From positions 1-34,973 of the forward strand of contig JAHIUD010000010.1 in the NCBI GenBank assembly GCA_018817515.1: DNA of 34,973 nucleotides. The letters are read 5' to 3'. The notes beneath the pieces are model-generated. The model saw nothing but the letters and a program-made list of their open reading frames with translations. It ran no database searches and had not been told where the DNA came from. Positions 24,746 to 33,808 of the stretch are shown here, one piece after another. Each line of letters starts with the position of its first letter. Position 1 is the stretch's first letter. The stretch is from Pseudomonadota bacterium (GTDB lineage Bacteria > Desulfobacterota > Desulfovibrionia > Desulfovibrionales > Desulfovibrionaceae). The position numbers were made by a program, and so were the translations under genes.

Positions 24746-24998
24746 GGATTAATGAATGAAAAATTTTGTCTTTATAATTCCAGATTGATGTTTGCCCCTC
24801 CGTATCGCCTCCCGGGGATGGAGAAGTCCAAGCCGGTGTGAATTGGCACAGATGCGCCTGCGGGGGAGGCACGGTCACCTTTGCACCACAAATCTGCACG
24901 CTAAATGTCCCAGAAAGATCTGATCCCGCAGTGAGGATGTCACAAATGATCAACAATTTCAGCGCTTATGCCGGTCACCCGTTGGGTGGCATTCAAGC

Positions 24999-25030
24999 GA
25001 CCGTGGGTTCAATTCCCTCCAGCTCCACCA
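24999..25030 (+). other. tmRNA 3'-end fragment (attachment-site remnant)
   Basis: The sequence ends in AGCTCCACCA preceded by a T-arm-like GTGGGTTCAATTCCC, almost the same as the 3' end of bacterial tmRNA. The T-stem has a mismatch (CCCTC where a canonical stem needs CCCAC). Neither the 5' half nor a tag peptide is found in the 350 nt before it, where a TetR gene lies instead. This is what an integrase that targets tmRNA leaves behind: a copied 3' end, next to a terminator and integrase remnant. Confidence 0.6.
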
Positions 25031-25040
25031 CCGATAGATC

Positions 25041-25074
25041 AAGGGCTTGCGAATCGCTTCGCAAGCCCTTTTTC
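25041..25074 (+). terminator. Perfect rho-independent terminator
   Basis: A 13-bp perfect stem AAGGGCTTGCGAA (25041-25053) pairs with TTCGCAAGCCCTT (25058-25070) across loop TCGC and is followed by TTT. It lies 11 nt after the CCA, as the normal terminator of a tmRNA would. Confidence 0.9.
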
Positions 25075-25077
25075 GTT

Positions 25078-25102
25078 GTTGCACTACATCGTTGCACTAC
25101 AT
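25078..25102. repeat. 12-bp tandem repeat next to the integrase remnant
   Basis: GTTGCACTACAT occurs twice (25078-25089 and 25091-25102) with one base between. It may be an arm-type site of the lost integrase. Confidence 0.6.
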
Positions 25103-25104
25103 TT

Positions 25105-25180
25105 TCACGCGACCTGCACCGACTTGACCAACCGCAGCGCGCCTCTTTCGCCGCCCCGAGCTTCGGCAACAGCGCGGACT
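25105..25180 (-). pseudogene. Tail of a decayed tyrosine recombinase
   Basis: On the minus strand the segment encodes ALLPKLGAAKEA and, after a one-base deletion, LRLVKSVQVA and a stop at 25105. This matches the end of the recombinase at the right edge of the window (ALLPKLGEAREAPIRLVKPV), and about 80 nt align base by base between the two places. The remainder of the gene is missing. It lies next to the tmRNA fragment, as integrase genes normally do. Confidence 0.75.
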
Positions 25181-25234
25181 ACCCGCTCACTGCGGCATGG
25201 CACTGGGGCAGTGTCACCCTCGCAGAGACGGAAA

Positions 25235-26296
25235 CTAGCCGCGCAGCAGGGCCGATCCCCAGGTGAAGCCTGCGCCGAAGCTGGCCAGAAGAATGCAGTC
25301 GCCGGGGTGCAGTCGCTTTTGCCGCGCAGCGTCCTCCAGGGCCAGCGGAATGGATGCGCTGGAGGTGTTGCCGCAATGCTCTATGTACCGGTGGGTATTC
25401 TCGGCAGGGATTCCCAGGCGCTGGCCCACAGCCTCAATGATGCGGAGGTTCGCCTGATGCGGCACAAAGAGGTCGATGTCTTCCGGGCGCAAACCGTTGC
25501 GGACCAAGAGCGACTGGCAGACCTCGGTCATGTTGCAGACCGCGTGCTTGAACACCTCGCGGCCGTTCATGCGCAGGAAGTAGCCATCGCCGACAGGATC
25601 GTCGGGCGATGCGTAAGCTGCACGACTGCCCGCTCCGTTGGCGGCCAGAATCTCGCCGTGGGTGCCGTCTGAGGAAAGCAGCACATCTTCTACTGAGGCT
25701 CCGGGGCCTTCACCTCCGCCGATGACTGCGGCCCCCGCGCCATCGCCGAAGAGAATGCGCACATTGCGGCTTTGAGCGTCGCAGATTCGCGACATGGCCT
25801 CTGCCGTGACCAGCAGAATCTTGGCCTGCGGCTCAAGCGACAAAATTGCACGGGCCAGGTACAGGCCGTACAGGAAGCCGGAGCAGGCCACGTTGAAATC
25901 CATGGCCATGAGGCCCGTCAGGCCGAGCTTGCGTTCCAGGGTGCAGGCCGTGTTGGGAATGAGCCCATCCGGCGCGCAACTGGCCAGCAGGATGTGGGTG
26001 ATCTGGTCCGCGGCGATGCCCGCGTCAGCGATGGCGGCGCGCGCTGCCACGAGCGCCATGTCCGAGGTGTCCTGTCCGGGCGCGAGGATACGCCGTTCGC
26101 GGATTCCCGTCCGGCTGAAGATCCAGTCGTCCGGCAGGTTGAAAATTCGCCCCAGTTCGTCGTTGGAGAGCACGCTCTCCGGCAGGTAGCCGCCCAGGCC
26201 GAGAATACGGCAGCGCGGCGTGTGGCGGCTCTGCGCCGCCAGGCGTTCGATTCTTGCGCTCTTCAATGCGGCAGTGCCTTCCTGATCAAAATTCAT
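25235..26296 (-). CDS. Beta-ketoacyl-ACP synthase III (FabH-like)
   Basis: The 353-residue enzyme condenses an acyl-CoA starter with malonyl-ACP to begin fatty-acid (or related) synthesis. The catalytic triad is clear: Cys138 in FNVACSGFLYG, His280 in VPHQANLRI, and Asn310 in HCGNTSSASIPLAL. ILFGDGAGAAVIGG is the family glycine loop. It has about 30 extra residues at the N-terminus compared with E. coli FabH. ATG 26296 follows AAGGATCG. No other fatty-acid genes surround it; instead it lies in an efflux island, so it may be an extra copy with altered starter choice, perhaps for membrane change under solvent or drug stress. The function class is secure; that role is inference. Confidence 0.88.
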   Translation of the reverse strand: MNFDQEGTAALKSARIERLAAQSRHTPRCRILGLGGYLPESVLSNDELGRIFNLPDDWIFSRTGIRERRILAPGQDTSDMALVAARAAIADAGIAADQITHILLASCAPDGLIPNTACTLERKLGLTGLMAMDFNVACSGFLYGLYLARAILSLEPQAKILLVTAEAMSRICDAQSRNVRILFGDGAGAAVIGGGEGPGASVEDVLLSSDGTHGEILAANGAGSRAAYASPDDPVGDGYFLRMNGREVFKHAVCNMTEVCQSLLVRNGLRPEDIDLFVPHQANLRIIEAVGQRLGIPAENTHRYIEHCGNTSSASIPLALEDAARQKRLHPGDCILLASFGAGFTWGSALLRG

Positions 26297-26492
26297 AACG
26301 ATCCTTCTTGGCTTTGGTCATTGCATGCGGACCGGCATCCCGGAGATTGCGTTCAGCCGCTGCTCCTGCCTTTGTTCAGCCACCAAGGGCTCCGGTGCCC
26401 GCTTCCGGGAGCCGGGTCTGTTTGGGCGGGTACACCGGATCAATCCGGGCATCAGGCGGCGTGTTTGGCTTGAACACCCCAAATTGTATAGG

Positions 26493-26709
26493 CAATTCAT
26501 CTATGTCACTGCTGAAATATTGCGCGCACAGGTTTCGCAGGTCGGCCATGGGAAGAGCTTGCAGAGCATACGCAGTGCAGGTCTGCCGCGGCGGGCCAGA
26601 AGTCATCGAGAACCGCCATGCCTACCAGGCGCCGGAACAACAGCCGATGCGTGGACCACACCAGCAACGCTGTGTCGATCAAGGCAAACTGACGCAACAC
26701 CGGCACCAC
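26493..26709 (-). pseudogene. Internally deleted HD-GYP remnant
   Basis: The frame from 26709 carries WSTHRLLFRRLVGMAVL, matching residues about 18-34 of the intact HD-GYP protein at 10254 (RSVHRLLFKRLLGMTLV). About 60 nt further on, another frame has LRNLCAQYFSSDIDE, which matches its residues 433-447 (LRANCARYFGSDIEE). The whole sensor and catalytic region between is deleted. It lies next to the outer-membrane-factor gene of the second efflux set. Confidence 0.7.
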
Positions 26710-26734
26710 TCGACACTTCCCGCTCTTCGCAACC

Positions 26735-28141
26735 TCATTCGCTGGTCCAGGCGCCGCCCAACGCTTTGTAGAGCGTCAGAGTGTTGGCTAGACGCGCCAT
26801 ATGAGCGCTGATGAGGTTTTGCCGTGTCGTTGCATGCGCGCGCTGCGCATCGAGCCGAGATAGGTAGCTGCTGATCCCGGTCTCGTACAGCTGGTTTGTC
26901 AGCTCGGATGCCTCTCCGGTGGCGTTGGACAATGATGCAAGGGCCTCCACCTGGTCGGTCAGGGACGCCTCCTGAGCCAAACTGTCGGACACTTCGCGGA
27001 ACGCCGCCTGGACTGTCTTCTCATACTGCGCCACCATGATGGCCTTGTCGGCTTCGGCGGCTTTTACGCCAGCGCTGATGGCCCCTGCGTGGAAGATCGG
27101 GAGGGCCACCTGCGGAATGAAGCTCCACGCCTGAAAGCCGTTTCGGAACAGATCCCGGACCTCGTTGCTCGCCGTTCCGTAGGAGCCTGTCAGACTGATG
27201 ATAGGGAAATGCATGGCCCGAGCCGCGCCGATATTGGCATTGGCTGCCTTGAGCTGGTGTTCGGCCGCCAGCACGTCCGGCCTGCGCGTCAACACCTCTG
27301 AAGGCAATCCGGCAGGCACGGGTCGCAGCGGGGCGATGTCCGCCAGCGACTGGGCAGGCAAGAGTTCCGGGGACAGAGGCATTCCAACAAGCAGTTCCAG
27401 AATGTTTTCGTCCGCGGTCACCTGGGCGGCGTAGACAGCCACGAACACCCGAGCCGTATCCACTGTGGTCTGGGCCTGGCTCAAGTCCAGTCTGCTGACC
27501 GTGCCGAGTTCGTACCGTTGCCGGACGAGCTCGTATGAGGCCCGCTCCGTTTGCAGGATATCCTTTGCCAACTTCAAATGCTCACGATTGGCAGCAAGGG
27601 CGAAGTAGCCCGTGGCGACCTGCGCCACGAGACTCAATTCCGCACTCCGGTGCGAGGCTTCGGTGGCCAGGAACTGCTCCAGGGCGGCGCCCCTGAGACT
27701 CTGTATGCGGCCGAAGAAGTCCAGCTCGAATGCGCTGAACCCGAGTCCGACGCTGTATGCGCGCGTGGTCATGGGAAGGCCAGTGGGGGAGAGACTCGCC
27801 GGCGCGCGCTGCATGTTGGCGCCTCCTCCGGCGTCAATCTTCGGAAAGAGGTCAGCGCGCTGGATCTGATACTGGGCCTGCGCCTTCTCTATCCTCAACG
27901 CGGCCATGCGAAGATCGCGGTTGTTGACCAAGGCCAACTCCACGAGATGTCGAGTGGACGAGTCCTCAATGACATCCCGCCACCCCGGCTGCGTCGCATT
28001 GGCCTGGGCTTGCGGCACGCCCCCTGCCCCCCAGTCTGAACGCAATTGAGGAGAGGGGCGCTCGTACTTCGGAGCCATGGTGCAAGCAGCCAACGTACTG
28101 GCCAGACAGATTACGGCGGTCATTCCGAGCGAAAATCGCAT
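26735..28141 (-). CDS. RND efflux outer-membrane factor lipoprotein, second copy
   Basis: The 468-residue protein is a paralogue of the one at 15992, with the same layout. The lipobox is ASTLAAC (Cys20) followed by TMAPKYERP. The repeats include RDLRMAALRIEKAQAQYQIQ and AFELDFFGRIQSL, and in the second half RRPDVLAAEHQLKAANANIG. It is downstream of a CecR-type tetR gene (28220) on the same strand with a 78-nt gap, so the two probably form an operon. The adaptor and pump it serves are most likely those at 29429-33807, which have no channel gene of their own. Confidence 0.92.
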   Translation of the reverse strand: MRFSLGMTAVICLASTLAACTMAPKYERPSPQLRSDWGAGGVPQAQANATQPGWRDVIEDSSTRHLVELALVNNRDLRMAALRIEKAQAQYQIQRADLFPKIDAGGGANMQRAPASLSPTGLPMTTRAYSVGLGFSAFELDFFGRIQSLRGAALEQFLATEASHRSAELSLVAQVATGYFALAANREHLKLAKDILQTERASYELVRQRYELGTVSRLDLSQAQTTVDTARVFVAVYAAQVTADENILELLVGMPLSPELLPAQSLADIAPLRPVPAGLPSEVLTRRPDVLAAEHQLKAANANIGAARAMHFPIISLTGSYGTASNEVRDLFRNGFQAWSFIPQVALPIFHAGAISAGVKAAEADKAIMVAQYEKTVQAAFREVSDSLAQEASLTDQVEALASLSNATGEASELTNQLYETGISSYLSRLDAQRAHATTRQNLISAHMARLANTLTLYKALGGAWTSE

Positions 28142-28219
28142 TCGAGAACCTCATCGTTGTTGCAAAGGCTGGCAGGCTCGTGAACAACCCAATTGGGCAT
28201 CATTCGCGGAGCGGGAGCG

Positions 28220-28879
28220 TCATTCATGATTGTCGCACTGCTTATGTTCCGACTTCAACCCCAGGACCCCCCTTGTGCTAAACTGAACTATAAAATCAGC
28301 TACACAATCGAGGTTACTGGCGTTGAGGGCCAGCTCGGGCGTCAGCAAAGGGATGGCTTCTCGGCCAAAATCAAACAGCACGCATTGTCCGATGACACTC
28401 GAAGCGCAACGGGTAATCGTCACCTCGTCGGACTCTGGCAGCATTTGCCGTAAAATGGTCAAAAGGAGTTCATACACCGGACGGCACTGCCGTTCGAACA
28501 CTTCTTCAAAATAAAATGATGGAAGCATAAGTTCGCGCAGTATAAGCTTCCCCAGGTATTCGTTTACAGGGTCGCCATCTCCAACCGTTTGCATCAGAAA
28601 GCTCTTGACAAACGCGCGGAGCCGCATTTCAGGTGGACTTTCTTGCGTAACACCCAAGTCAGGTGGATTGCGTTGCCTTTGCTGTTCCAGATAGTGCTGC
28701 AGTACAGAGATATAGAGTAGATCTTTGCCACCGTAGTGATAGCTTATGGCCGCGACATTTGCGGATGCGCGTTCGCAAATCTCACGTACGGTCGCATCTT
28801 CAAGACCACGTCTTGCGAAAACAACCGTTCCGGCCTGCAGAAGTCGCTTCTTCGTGTCGATGTCGGTTTGCGTTGTCAT
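28220..28879 (-). CDS. TetR regulator with CecR-type domain, third copy
   Basis: A 219-residue protein with helix-turn-helix (RLLQAGTVVFARRGLEDATV, ANVAAISYHYGGKDLLY) and the CecR-type ligand domain (ILRELMLPSFYFEE, GQCVLFDFGREAI). It is clearly paralogous to the regulators at 18986 and 23985. The gap up to 29079 contains minus-strand AT-rich sequence (28936-28983) with a TATGAT box and an imperfect inverted repeat, but -35 spacing is poor, so no promoter is called. It likely controls the outer-membrane-factor gene downstream. Confidence 0.85.
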   Translation of the reverse strand: MTTQTDIDTKKRLLQAGTVVFARRGLEDATVREICERASANVAAISYHYGGKDLLYISVLQHYLEQQRQRNPPDLGVTQESPPEMRLRAFVKSFLMQTVGDGDPVNEYLGKLILRELMLPSFYFEEVFERQCRPVYELLLTILRQMLPESDEVTITRCASSVIGQCVLFDFGREAIPLLTPELALNASNLDCVADFIVQFSTRGVLGLKSEHKQCDNHE

Positions 28880-29078
28880 TTTGTGCCTGCTTCGTTGTCG
28901 AGTGTTTGATGCTGCTTAATTTTCCCCGTAAAACTCTTGCATATACATGGGAATCATAGCATCGATACAAGGCGTCAACTCAACTTCTTCCTATGTTCTG
29001 AATCAAGAGATTGACCTTTACAGTGTCACTCTCACAGCATCATCACCAAAATAAAATTTATGCGATCATGTCGCCTTA

Positions 29079-29339
29079 TCAAGGGAACGACTGCGAAATC
29101 AGAACCGAGATGCTCAGGCACTCCGCATGGTAAACGCAGGCCCCCTGGTCACAGTAATGTGCGGAGGCTTTCCCGGCGCAGTCGGACATCCCACGGTCCG
29201 ACTGCGCCGCGCGGATCTCGGAGATCCTGCCGAAGATTCTGCGCCACTCGTCCTCTTCCTTGAGCATGAGCGCCGTCCCGCGATGGGCGTCATGTCCGTC
29301 AGTCAGCATTCTGGAACCTTTGCTGCGCTGAACTTCCAT
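29079..29339 (-). CDS. Small four-cysteine protein, copy 2
   Basis: An 86-residue protein, the same length as the copy at 11829. ATG 29339 follows GAGGG and CAT, the same start context as copy 1. C54, C63, C68 and C74 are kept, in SDCAGKASAHYCDQ and HAECLSISVLI. The N-terminal half diverges and lacks the lysine-rich patch of copy 1. It begins 89 nt after the RND pump gene and is probably the last gene of the tetR-adaptor-pump operon, so it may assist or sense for the pump. No described family is known to me. Confidence 0.75.
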   Translation of the reverse strand: MEVQRSKGSRMLTDGHDAHRGTALMLKEEDEWRRIFGRISEIRAAQSDRGMSDCAGKASAHYCDQGACVYHAECLSISVLISQSFP

Positions 29340-29428
29340 ATGCCCTCTTCGCGTTGCATGCCGTACATCCCGTCCGCTGCTGCAATGATCTCGCGCGGAC
29401 TCTACCCGTGTAGCCGACAGCAAGGCGC

Positions 29429-32400
29429 TTATCCCTGCTCGGCGTTCTTGCGCTCACGTATCCGCCTGCGACGCAACGCATCCATGTAGAAAAGGGTCGG
29501 CACGACAAACACGGTGAACGCCGCCGACACCACGGATCCGAAGATCAACGAGATGGCCAGACCGCCGAATACCGGGTCCGGCACCATGACGATGCTGCCC
29601 AGCACGACAGCCAAAGTGGTCAACAGAATGGGGCGCAGGCGCACGGTGCCCGCGTTCTTCACGGCTTCCTCAAGCGGCATGCCCTGTGAGATGTTGTCAC
29701 GGACGAAGTCCACGATGAGCAACGAGTTCCGGACCACGATGCCAGCCAAACCGATGATGCCGACAATGGAGGCTGCCGAGAAATCCACCCCCAGGATCCA
29801 ATGGCCGGGGAATATCCCGATCAGCCCCAGCGGCACTGCGGACATGACGATCATCGGAAGGAGAAAGGACCGGTAGTATGAGACCAGCAGGAGGAAGACC
29901 AGGGTCAGCGCGGACGCAAGGGCCATGAGCATGTCCCGATAGATGTCGAGTGTCAGCCGCATTTCCCCGTCCCACAGGAGCTGGTATCCTTCGGTGACAT
30001 CCGGGGCCTGCGGCCAGATGGTCAGGTTTCCTATCGTGAGGCGGCCTCCATCGGGAGTGCTCATCCCCCACAACCGCCTGGTGAGGTCGATCACCGAATA
30101 GAGAGGCACCGCCCGGGCGAGTTCGCCGCCAACAAAAGTCACGCGCTCGTTGTCCTTGTGCTGGATCGGGCGGTCCACATTGCCCCGCTCGACCTTGACG
30201 AGTCCCGAGAGCGGGACGGAGCGCCCCTGGGGGCCGTCGATGAATATCCGGTCGAGCCGGGTTGGATCGACTTCGTGGCGCCTGGGGACGAAGGCCCGGA
30301 CATCGACCGGATTCTTCTCATCATCCGGATGCGCGCGGCTGACGACATTGCCGCCATAGACCAGACGCAGGGCCTGGGCGATCTGCTGCGTGGAGACGCC
30401 GGAAAGGGCGGCCTTTTCTTTGTCCACGACAATGCGGTGCTCAATCACGTCCACAGGTTCCGAGTTGCTGATGTCGACCATGTCGTAAGTCTTGGCAAAA
30501 GCCTGCTCGACTTCAGCGGCCAGGGTTCTCAACCCGTCGAGATCGGGACCGTGAATCTCGGCCAGTACCGTGGCGCGCATGGGAGGGCCGGGAGGATCCT
30601 CCACCAGGCGGACCTTGGCCCCGGGATAGCGGAGGCGGACAGGATCGATCTCCTTGCGGAGCGCCTGGACAATCTCGATGGAACTGGCGCTTCGGTCATG
30701 TTTGTTGGTCAGATTCACCAGAATTTCGCCCACATAATCGCCCGAGCGCTCCGACGTCCCCTTCTTCAGCGTATTCGTGTCCACCACGCCGGCTTGACCA
30801 AGCCAACTCAAACAATTCGTCACGTTGGGGTTGCGCAGCAGCACCTGCTCAATGTCGCGCACCAGTCTGTTGGTCTCCTCCACAGGGGAGTTCTCCGGCA
30901 TATCCGCAATGACGAGGAACGAGTTCTTGTTGTCCTTCGGCAGGAAGCCCAGCGCCACGCCAGCTGAGGACACTCGGCCGCTCTGCCCGGGAGGGAATAT
31001 GAACTGCCACCCGCCTTGAAGCACTGACAAGATCAGGCAGGACATCACGACCACGGCGAGGATGACGCGAGCATCGCGCCTCTCTTGCAAAGGCGTGATA
31101 AGCCGCAGGTAATGGCGTTCGAGGAAGCCCTGGCGCACCTCATGCCCGCCCTGGCCACGCGCGAACGGGAGCCAACGGTTGGCGGCCCAGGGAGTGACGA
31201 TGTAGGCGATCACCGCGGAGGCGATCATGATGATGGGCAGGTTGAACGTGACCGGGAAGAAGTACTGCCCGGCCATGCCAGACAGGAGGACCATTGATCC
31301 GAAGACCAGCATGACGGCGAACGTGGCAAGATTGGTCGCATTGCCTATTTCATTGGTCGCCATCACGGTGATCCTGACCTTGTCGTCGTTCGCGTCTCCT
31401 GAATAGTGGCGGTGGATGTTCTCGATGACCACGATGGCTGCGTCCACCAGCAGGCCAAGCGACAGGATGAGGCCGTAGAGCGTGATGCGGTTGATGGTCA
31501 CGCCGCCTATCTGGTCCGCCACCAGTGCGGTGAAGAGCACCAGAGGGATGGTGCAGCAGACGATGAGCGACTCCCGCCAGCCGAGAAACAGGGCCAGGAT
31601 CAGGCCTACGGTGCCCACCGCGATGCCAAGGTGCTCGACCAGCGTATTGACGGCGTCGTTGGCCTTCTGTCCGTCATTGCGGGTCACGACCACCTCGACT
31701 CCAGAGGGAACGAAATCCGCCCGCATGCGGTCAACGCGCTCTACGACGGCGTCCGCCACCAGGACCGCGTTTGAGCCCTTCTTTTTGGCGACGGCGACGG
31801 TGACCGCAGGCATGTCGCCGCTACCAAGCGTACGTGAGCGGGCGTCCGCCGGCCCGAAGGCGAAGCGGCTGGACTGCCCTATCTCCTTTCGTGGCCCATC
31901 CGTGACCGTGGCGATGTCCCGGACATAGATCGGACGCCCGTCATGCACGCTGACGACTTGGTTTCCAACGTCTTCCGCCGAGGAGAAGAAGCCTTCAATT
32001 TTCACGCTTTCCATCTCCTGCCCACGGGCCACGCCCCGCAAGGGAATGGACAGGTTGCTGGAGCCGAAGGCTGCGTAGAGTTGGCCGAGGGTGACGCCAA
32101 AGGCCTGGAGGCGCTCCGGATCCAGCTCAATGCCGATCTCGCGGTTTCTGCCGCCGCGCACGCTCACGACCGAAACATTGGGGATGCTGCGCAGTCGTTC
32201 CGCCAGTCTGTCTCCAAGCCGCTTCAGGGCGTAATCGTCCATTGACGGGGAAGCGAGGGTCAGCATGACGATGGGCACGTCATCCACATCGATGGAGCGC
32301 ACCTGCAGCAACTCGGCGTCCGCTGGCAGACGGCTGCGATTGGACACGATCCGGTCATAGAACTTGACCAGCGACTGCTCCTTGGGCTGACCAGGCTTGA

Positions 32401-32707
32401 ATTCCACGACGACGGCGCCGAAGGAGTTCATTGCCGTCCCGTAGGTATGGTCGACCCCCGTCAACTCGCTTACGATCCCTTCAAGGGGGGTGACGACAAG
32501 CTCTTCGACCTCCTTGGGAGATGCCCCGGGCAAGACGACGGACACCTGGGCGCCAGGCACTACGATCTGTGGGATCTCCTCGCGGGGGGTCAGCAGCAGG
32601 GCCGTGACTCCCGCCAAGGCGATGGCGATGATGATGACGACCGTCAGCTTGTTGGTGATGAACGTATGCGCGAGAAGACCCGCAAAGTTGAGGCGTGGCT
32701 TGCTCAT
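29429..32707 (-). CDS. RND efflux pump, divergent subfamily
   Basis: A 1092-residue inner-membrane pump in which the first periplasmic loop starts LLTPREEIPQIVVPGAQVSV. Helix 4 reads GLLVDAAIVVIENIHRHY, so the second Asp of the usual pair is Ala and one Asp remains (about residue 422). Helix 10 reads GIVVRNSLLIVDF, with Arg in place of the Lys. These are features of a distinct subfamily often called acriflavin-resistance-like; the substrates are unpredictable. ATG 32707 overlaps the adaptor stop by one base, and GGGAG precedes it. Order tetR, adaptor, pump, Cys-rich protein. Confidence 0.93.
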   Translation of the reverse strand: MSKPRLNFAGLLAHTFITNKLTVVIIIAIALAGVTALLLTPREEIPQIVVPGAQVSVVLPGASPKEVEELVVTPLEGIVSELTGVDHTYGTAMNSFGAVVVEFKPGQPKEQSLVKFYDRIVSNRSRLPADAELLQVRSIDVDDVPIVMLTLASPSMDDYALKRLGDRLAERLRSIPNVSVVSVRGGRNREIGIELDPERLQAFGVTLGQLYAAFGSSNLSIPLRGVARGQEMESVKIEGFFSSAEDVGNQVVSVHDGRPIYVRDIATVTDGPRKEIGQSSRFAFGPADARSRTLGSGDMPAVTVAVAKKKGSNAVLVADAVVERVDRMRADFVPSGVEVVVTRNDGQKANDAVNTLVEHLGIAVGTVGLILALFLGWRESLIVCCTIPLVLFTALVADQIGGVTINRITLYGLILSLGLLVDAAIVVIENIHRHYSGDANDDKVRITVMATNEIGNATNLATFAVMLVFGSMVLLSGMAGQYFFPVTFNLPIIMIASAVIAYIVTPWAANRWLPFARGQGGHEVRQGFLERHYLRLITPLQERRDARVILAVVVMSCLILSVLQGGWQFIFPPGQSGRVSSAGVALGFLPKDNKNSFLVIADMPENSPVEETNRLVRDIEQVLLRNPNVTNCLSWLGQAGVVDTNTLKKGTSERSGDYVGEILVNLTNKHDRSASSIEIVQALRKEIDPVRLRYPGAKVRLVEDPPGPPMRATVLAEIHGPDLDGLRTLAAEVEQAFAKTYDMVDISNSEPVDVIEHRIVVDKEKAALSGVSTQQIAQALRLVYGGNVVSRAHPDDEKNPVDVRAFVPRRHEVDPTRLDRIFIDGPQGRSVPLSGLVKVERGNVDRPIQHKDNERVTFVGGELARAVPLYSVIDLTRRLWGMSTPDGGRLTIGNLTIWPQAPDVTEGYQLLWDGEMRLTLDIYRDMLMALASALTLVFLLLVSYYRSFLLPMIVMSAVPLGLIGIFPGHWILGVDFSAASIVGIIGLAGIVVRNSLLIVDFVRDNISQGMPLEEAVKNAGTVRLRPILLTTLAVVLGSIVMVPDPVFGGLAISLIFGSVVSAAFTVFVVPTLFYMDALRRRRIRERKNAEQG

Positions 32708-33807
32708 CACTTGCTCCCGGACGGACCCTGCGCGACGGGGACGCCATCCTTGACGCGCTGGTCGACCGCCGCCACGATTCGCTCACCTTCCGAAAGGCCG
32801 GCCGTAACCTCGACAAGGCCGTTCCATTCGCGCCCGAACCGCAGCCACCGGAAGCGGGCGACATTTCCCTGATCCACCACGAAGACGCCGCCCAGCCCGC
32901 CACGCTGAACACGCGCAGCACTGGGGATGGCCAGGACCAGAGCTTTGCCGAGGCCGATCTCGGCCCTTCCGAACATTCCGGGCAGCAGGCCGGGGTCGGT
33001 CGGCACGGTCACGTCAACCTCGTACCTCCTTGTCACCGGGTCCCCGGAGGGCACTATCCGCTGGATCGCGCCCTCGAAACTGCGCTCCGGCATTGCGTCT
33101 ATCCGCAAGGTCGCCGACATGCCGACCGCCATCTCCCTGATCTGGCTCTCCGGGACGTACACCTGGAAAAGCAGCGTGCGCCGCGACTCCACCGTGAGAA
33201 TTGGGGCTCCGGTGACCGTCAGGTCGCCGCTCTGCTTGTGGCGGGTGATGACGACGCCATCCACTGGGCTGCGTATCTCGGTGTAGGCGCTCTGCGACTT
33301 GATGCCGACCAAACCCGCCTTGGCCTTGGCCAGCGTAGATTCGGCAATGTCGCGACGCACCTTCGCCTTGCGGTACGCCTCCGTGGCGATGGCGCCGGTT
33401 TTGGCGAGCTTCTCGAACTTTTCGACATCAATGGCGGCGTCTTCAAGGTCCTTTCCGGCGGCCTGGACCGAGGCATGCCCCTGCTTGATGGCCTGCTCGA
33501 CTTCGACGGGATCGATCTGCACCAGCAGTTGCCCCTTGGAGACACGCTGCCCTTCCCGCACATCAAGCCGTCGGATGAAGCCAACGACGCGCGAAGAAAG
33601 CTGGAAACGATCGTCAGAAATGATCGTGCCCGGCAGATCGCAGGTTCTGGGAAATGCAGCGGTGGAGACCGGCTCTGTCGTCAGAGGCAAAGGGGACGTT
33701 CTGGTCTCCTCCTTGCTTTCACCCGTGTGGCATCCGGCCAGCATCGCCAAACATGGCAGTGACAGCAGGCCAAGCAGGATGATGTTCGGCGTTGCAAAAT
33801 GACGCAT
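32707..33807 (-). CDS. RND efflux periplasmic adaptor lipoprotein, second system
   Basis: A 366-residue membrane-fusion protein. The signal ends LAMLAGC, with Cys26 lipidated; ATG 33807 is chosen because the frame extends further without a signal and GGGAGGA lies upstream. Lipoyl halves (LSSRVVGFIRRLDVREGQRV, then YTEIRSPVDGVVITRH) flank a helical hairpin, followed by the barrel domain. It lacks the long tail of the adaptor at 17495. It starts 1 nt after the TetR stop and overlaps the pump start, so all three are translationally coupled. Confidence 0.92.
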   Translation of the reverse strand: MRHFATPNIILLGLLSLPCLAMLAGCHTGESKEETRTSPLPLTTEPVSTAAFPRTCDLPGTIISDDRFQLSSRVVGFIRRLDVREGQRVSKGQLLVQIDPVEVEQAIKQGHASVQAAGKDLEDAAIDVEKFEKLAKTGAIATEAYRKAKVRRDIAESTLAKAKAGLVGIKSQSAYTEIRSPVDGVVITRHKQSGDLTVTGAPILTVESRRTLLFQVYVPESQIREMAVGMSATLRIDAMPERSFEGAIQRIVPSGDPVTRRYEVDVTVPTDPGLLPGMFGRAEIGLGKALVLAIPSAARVQRGGLGGVFVVDQGNVARFRWLRFGREWNGLVEVTAGLSEGERIVAAVDQRVKDGVPVAQGPSGSK

Positions 33808-33808
33808 C

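Noticed and set aside
24680..25030. A complete tmRNA gene
   Set aside because: Only the last 30 or so nt fit. No 5' end, no tag-peptide frame, and a TetR start occupies the left side.
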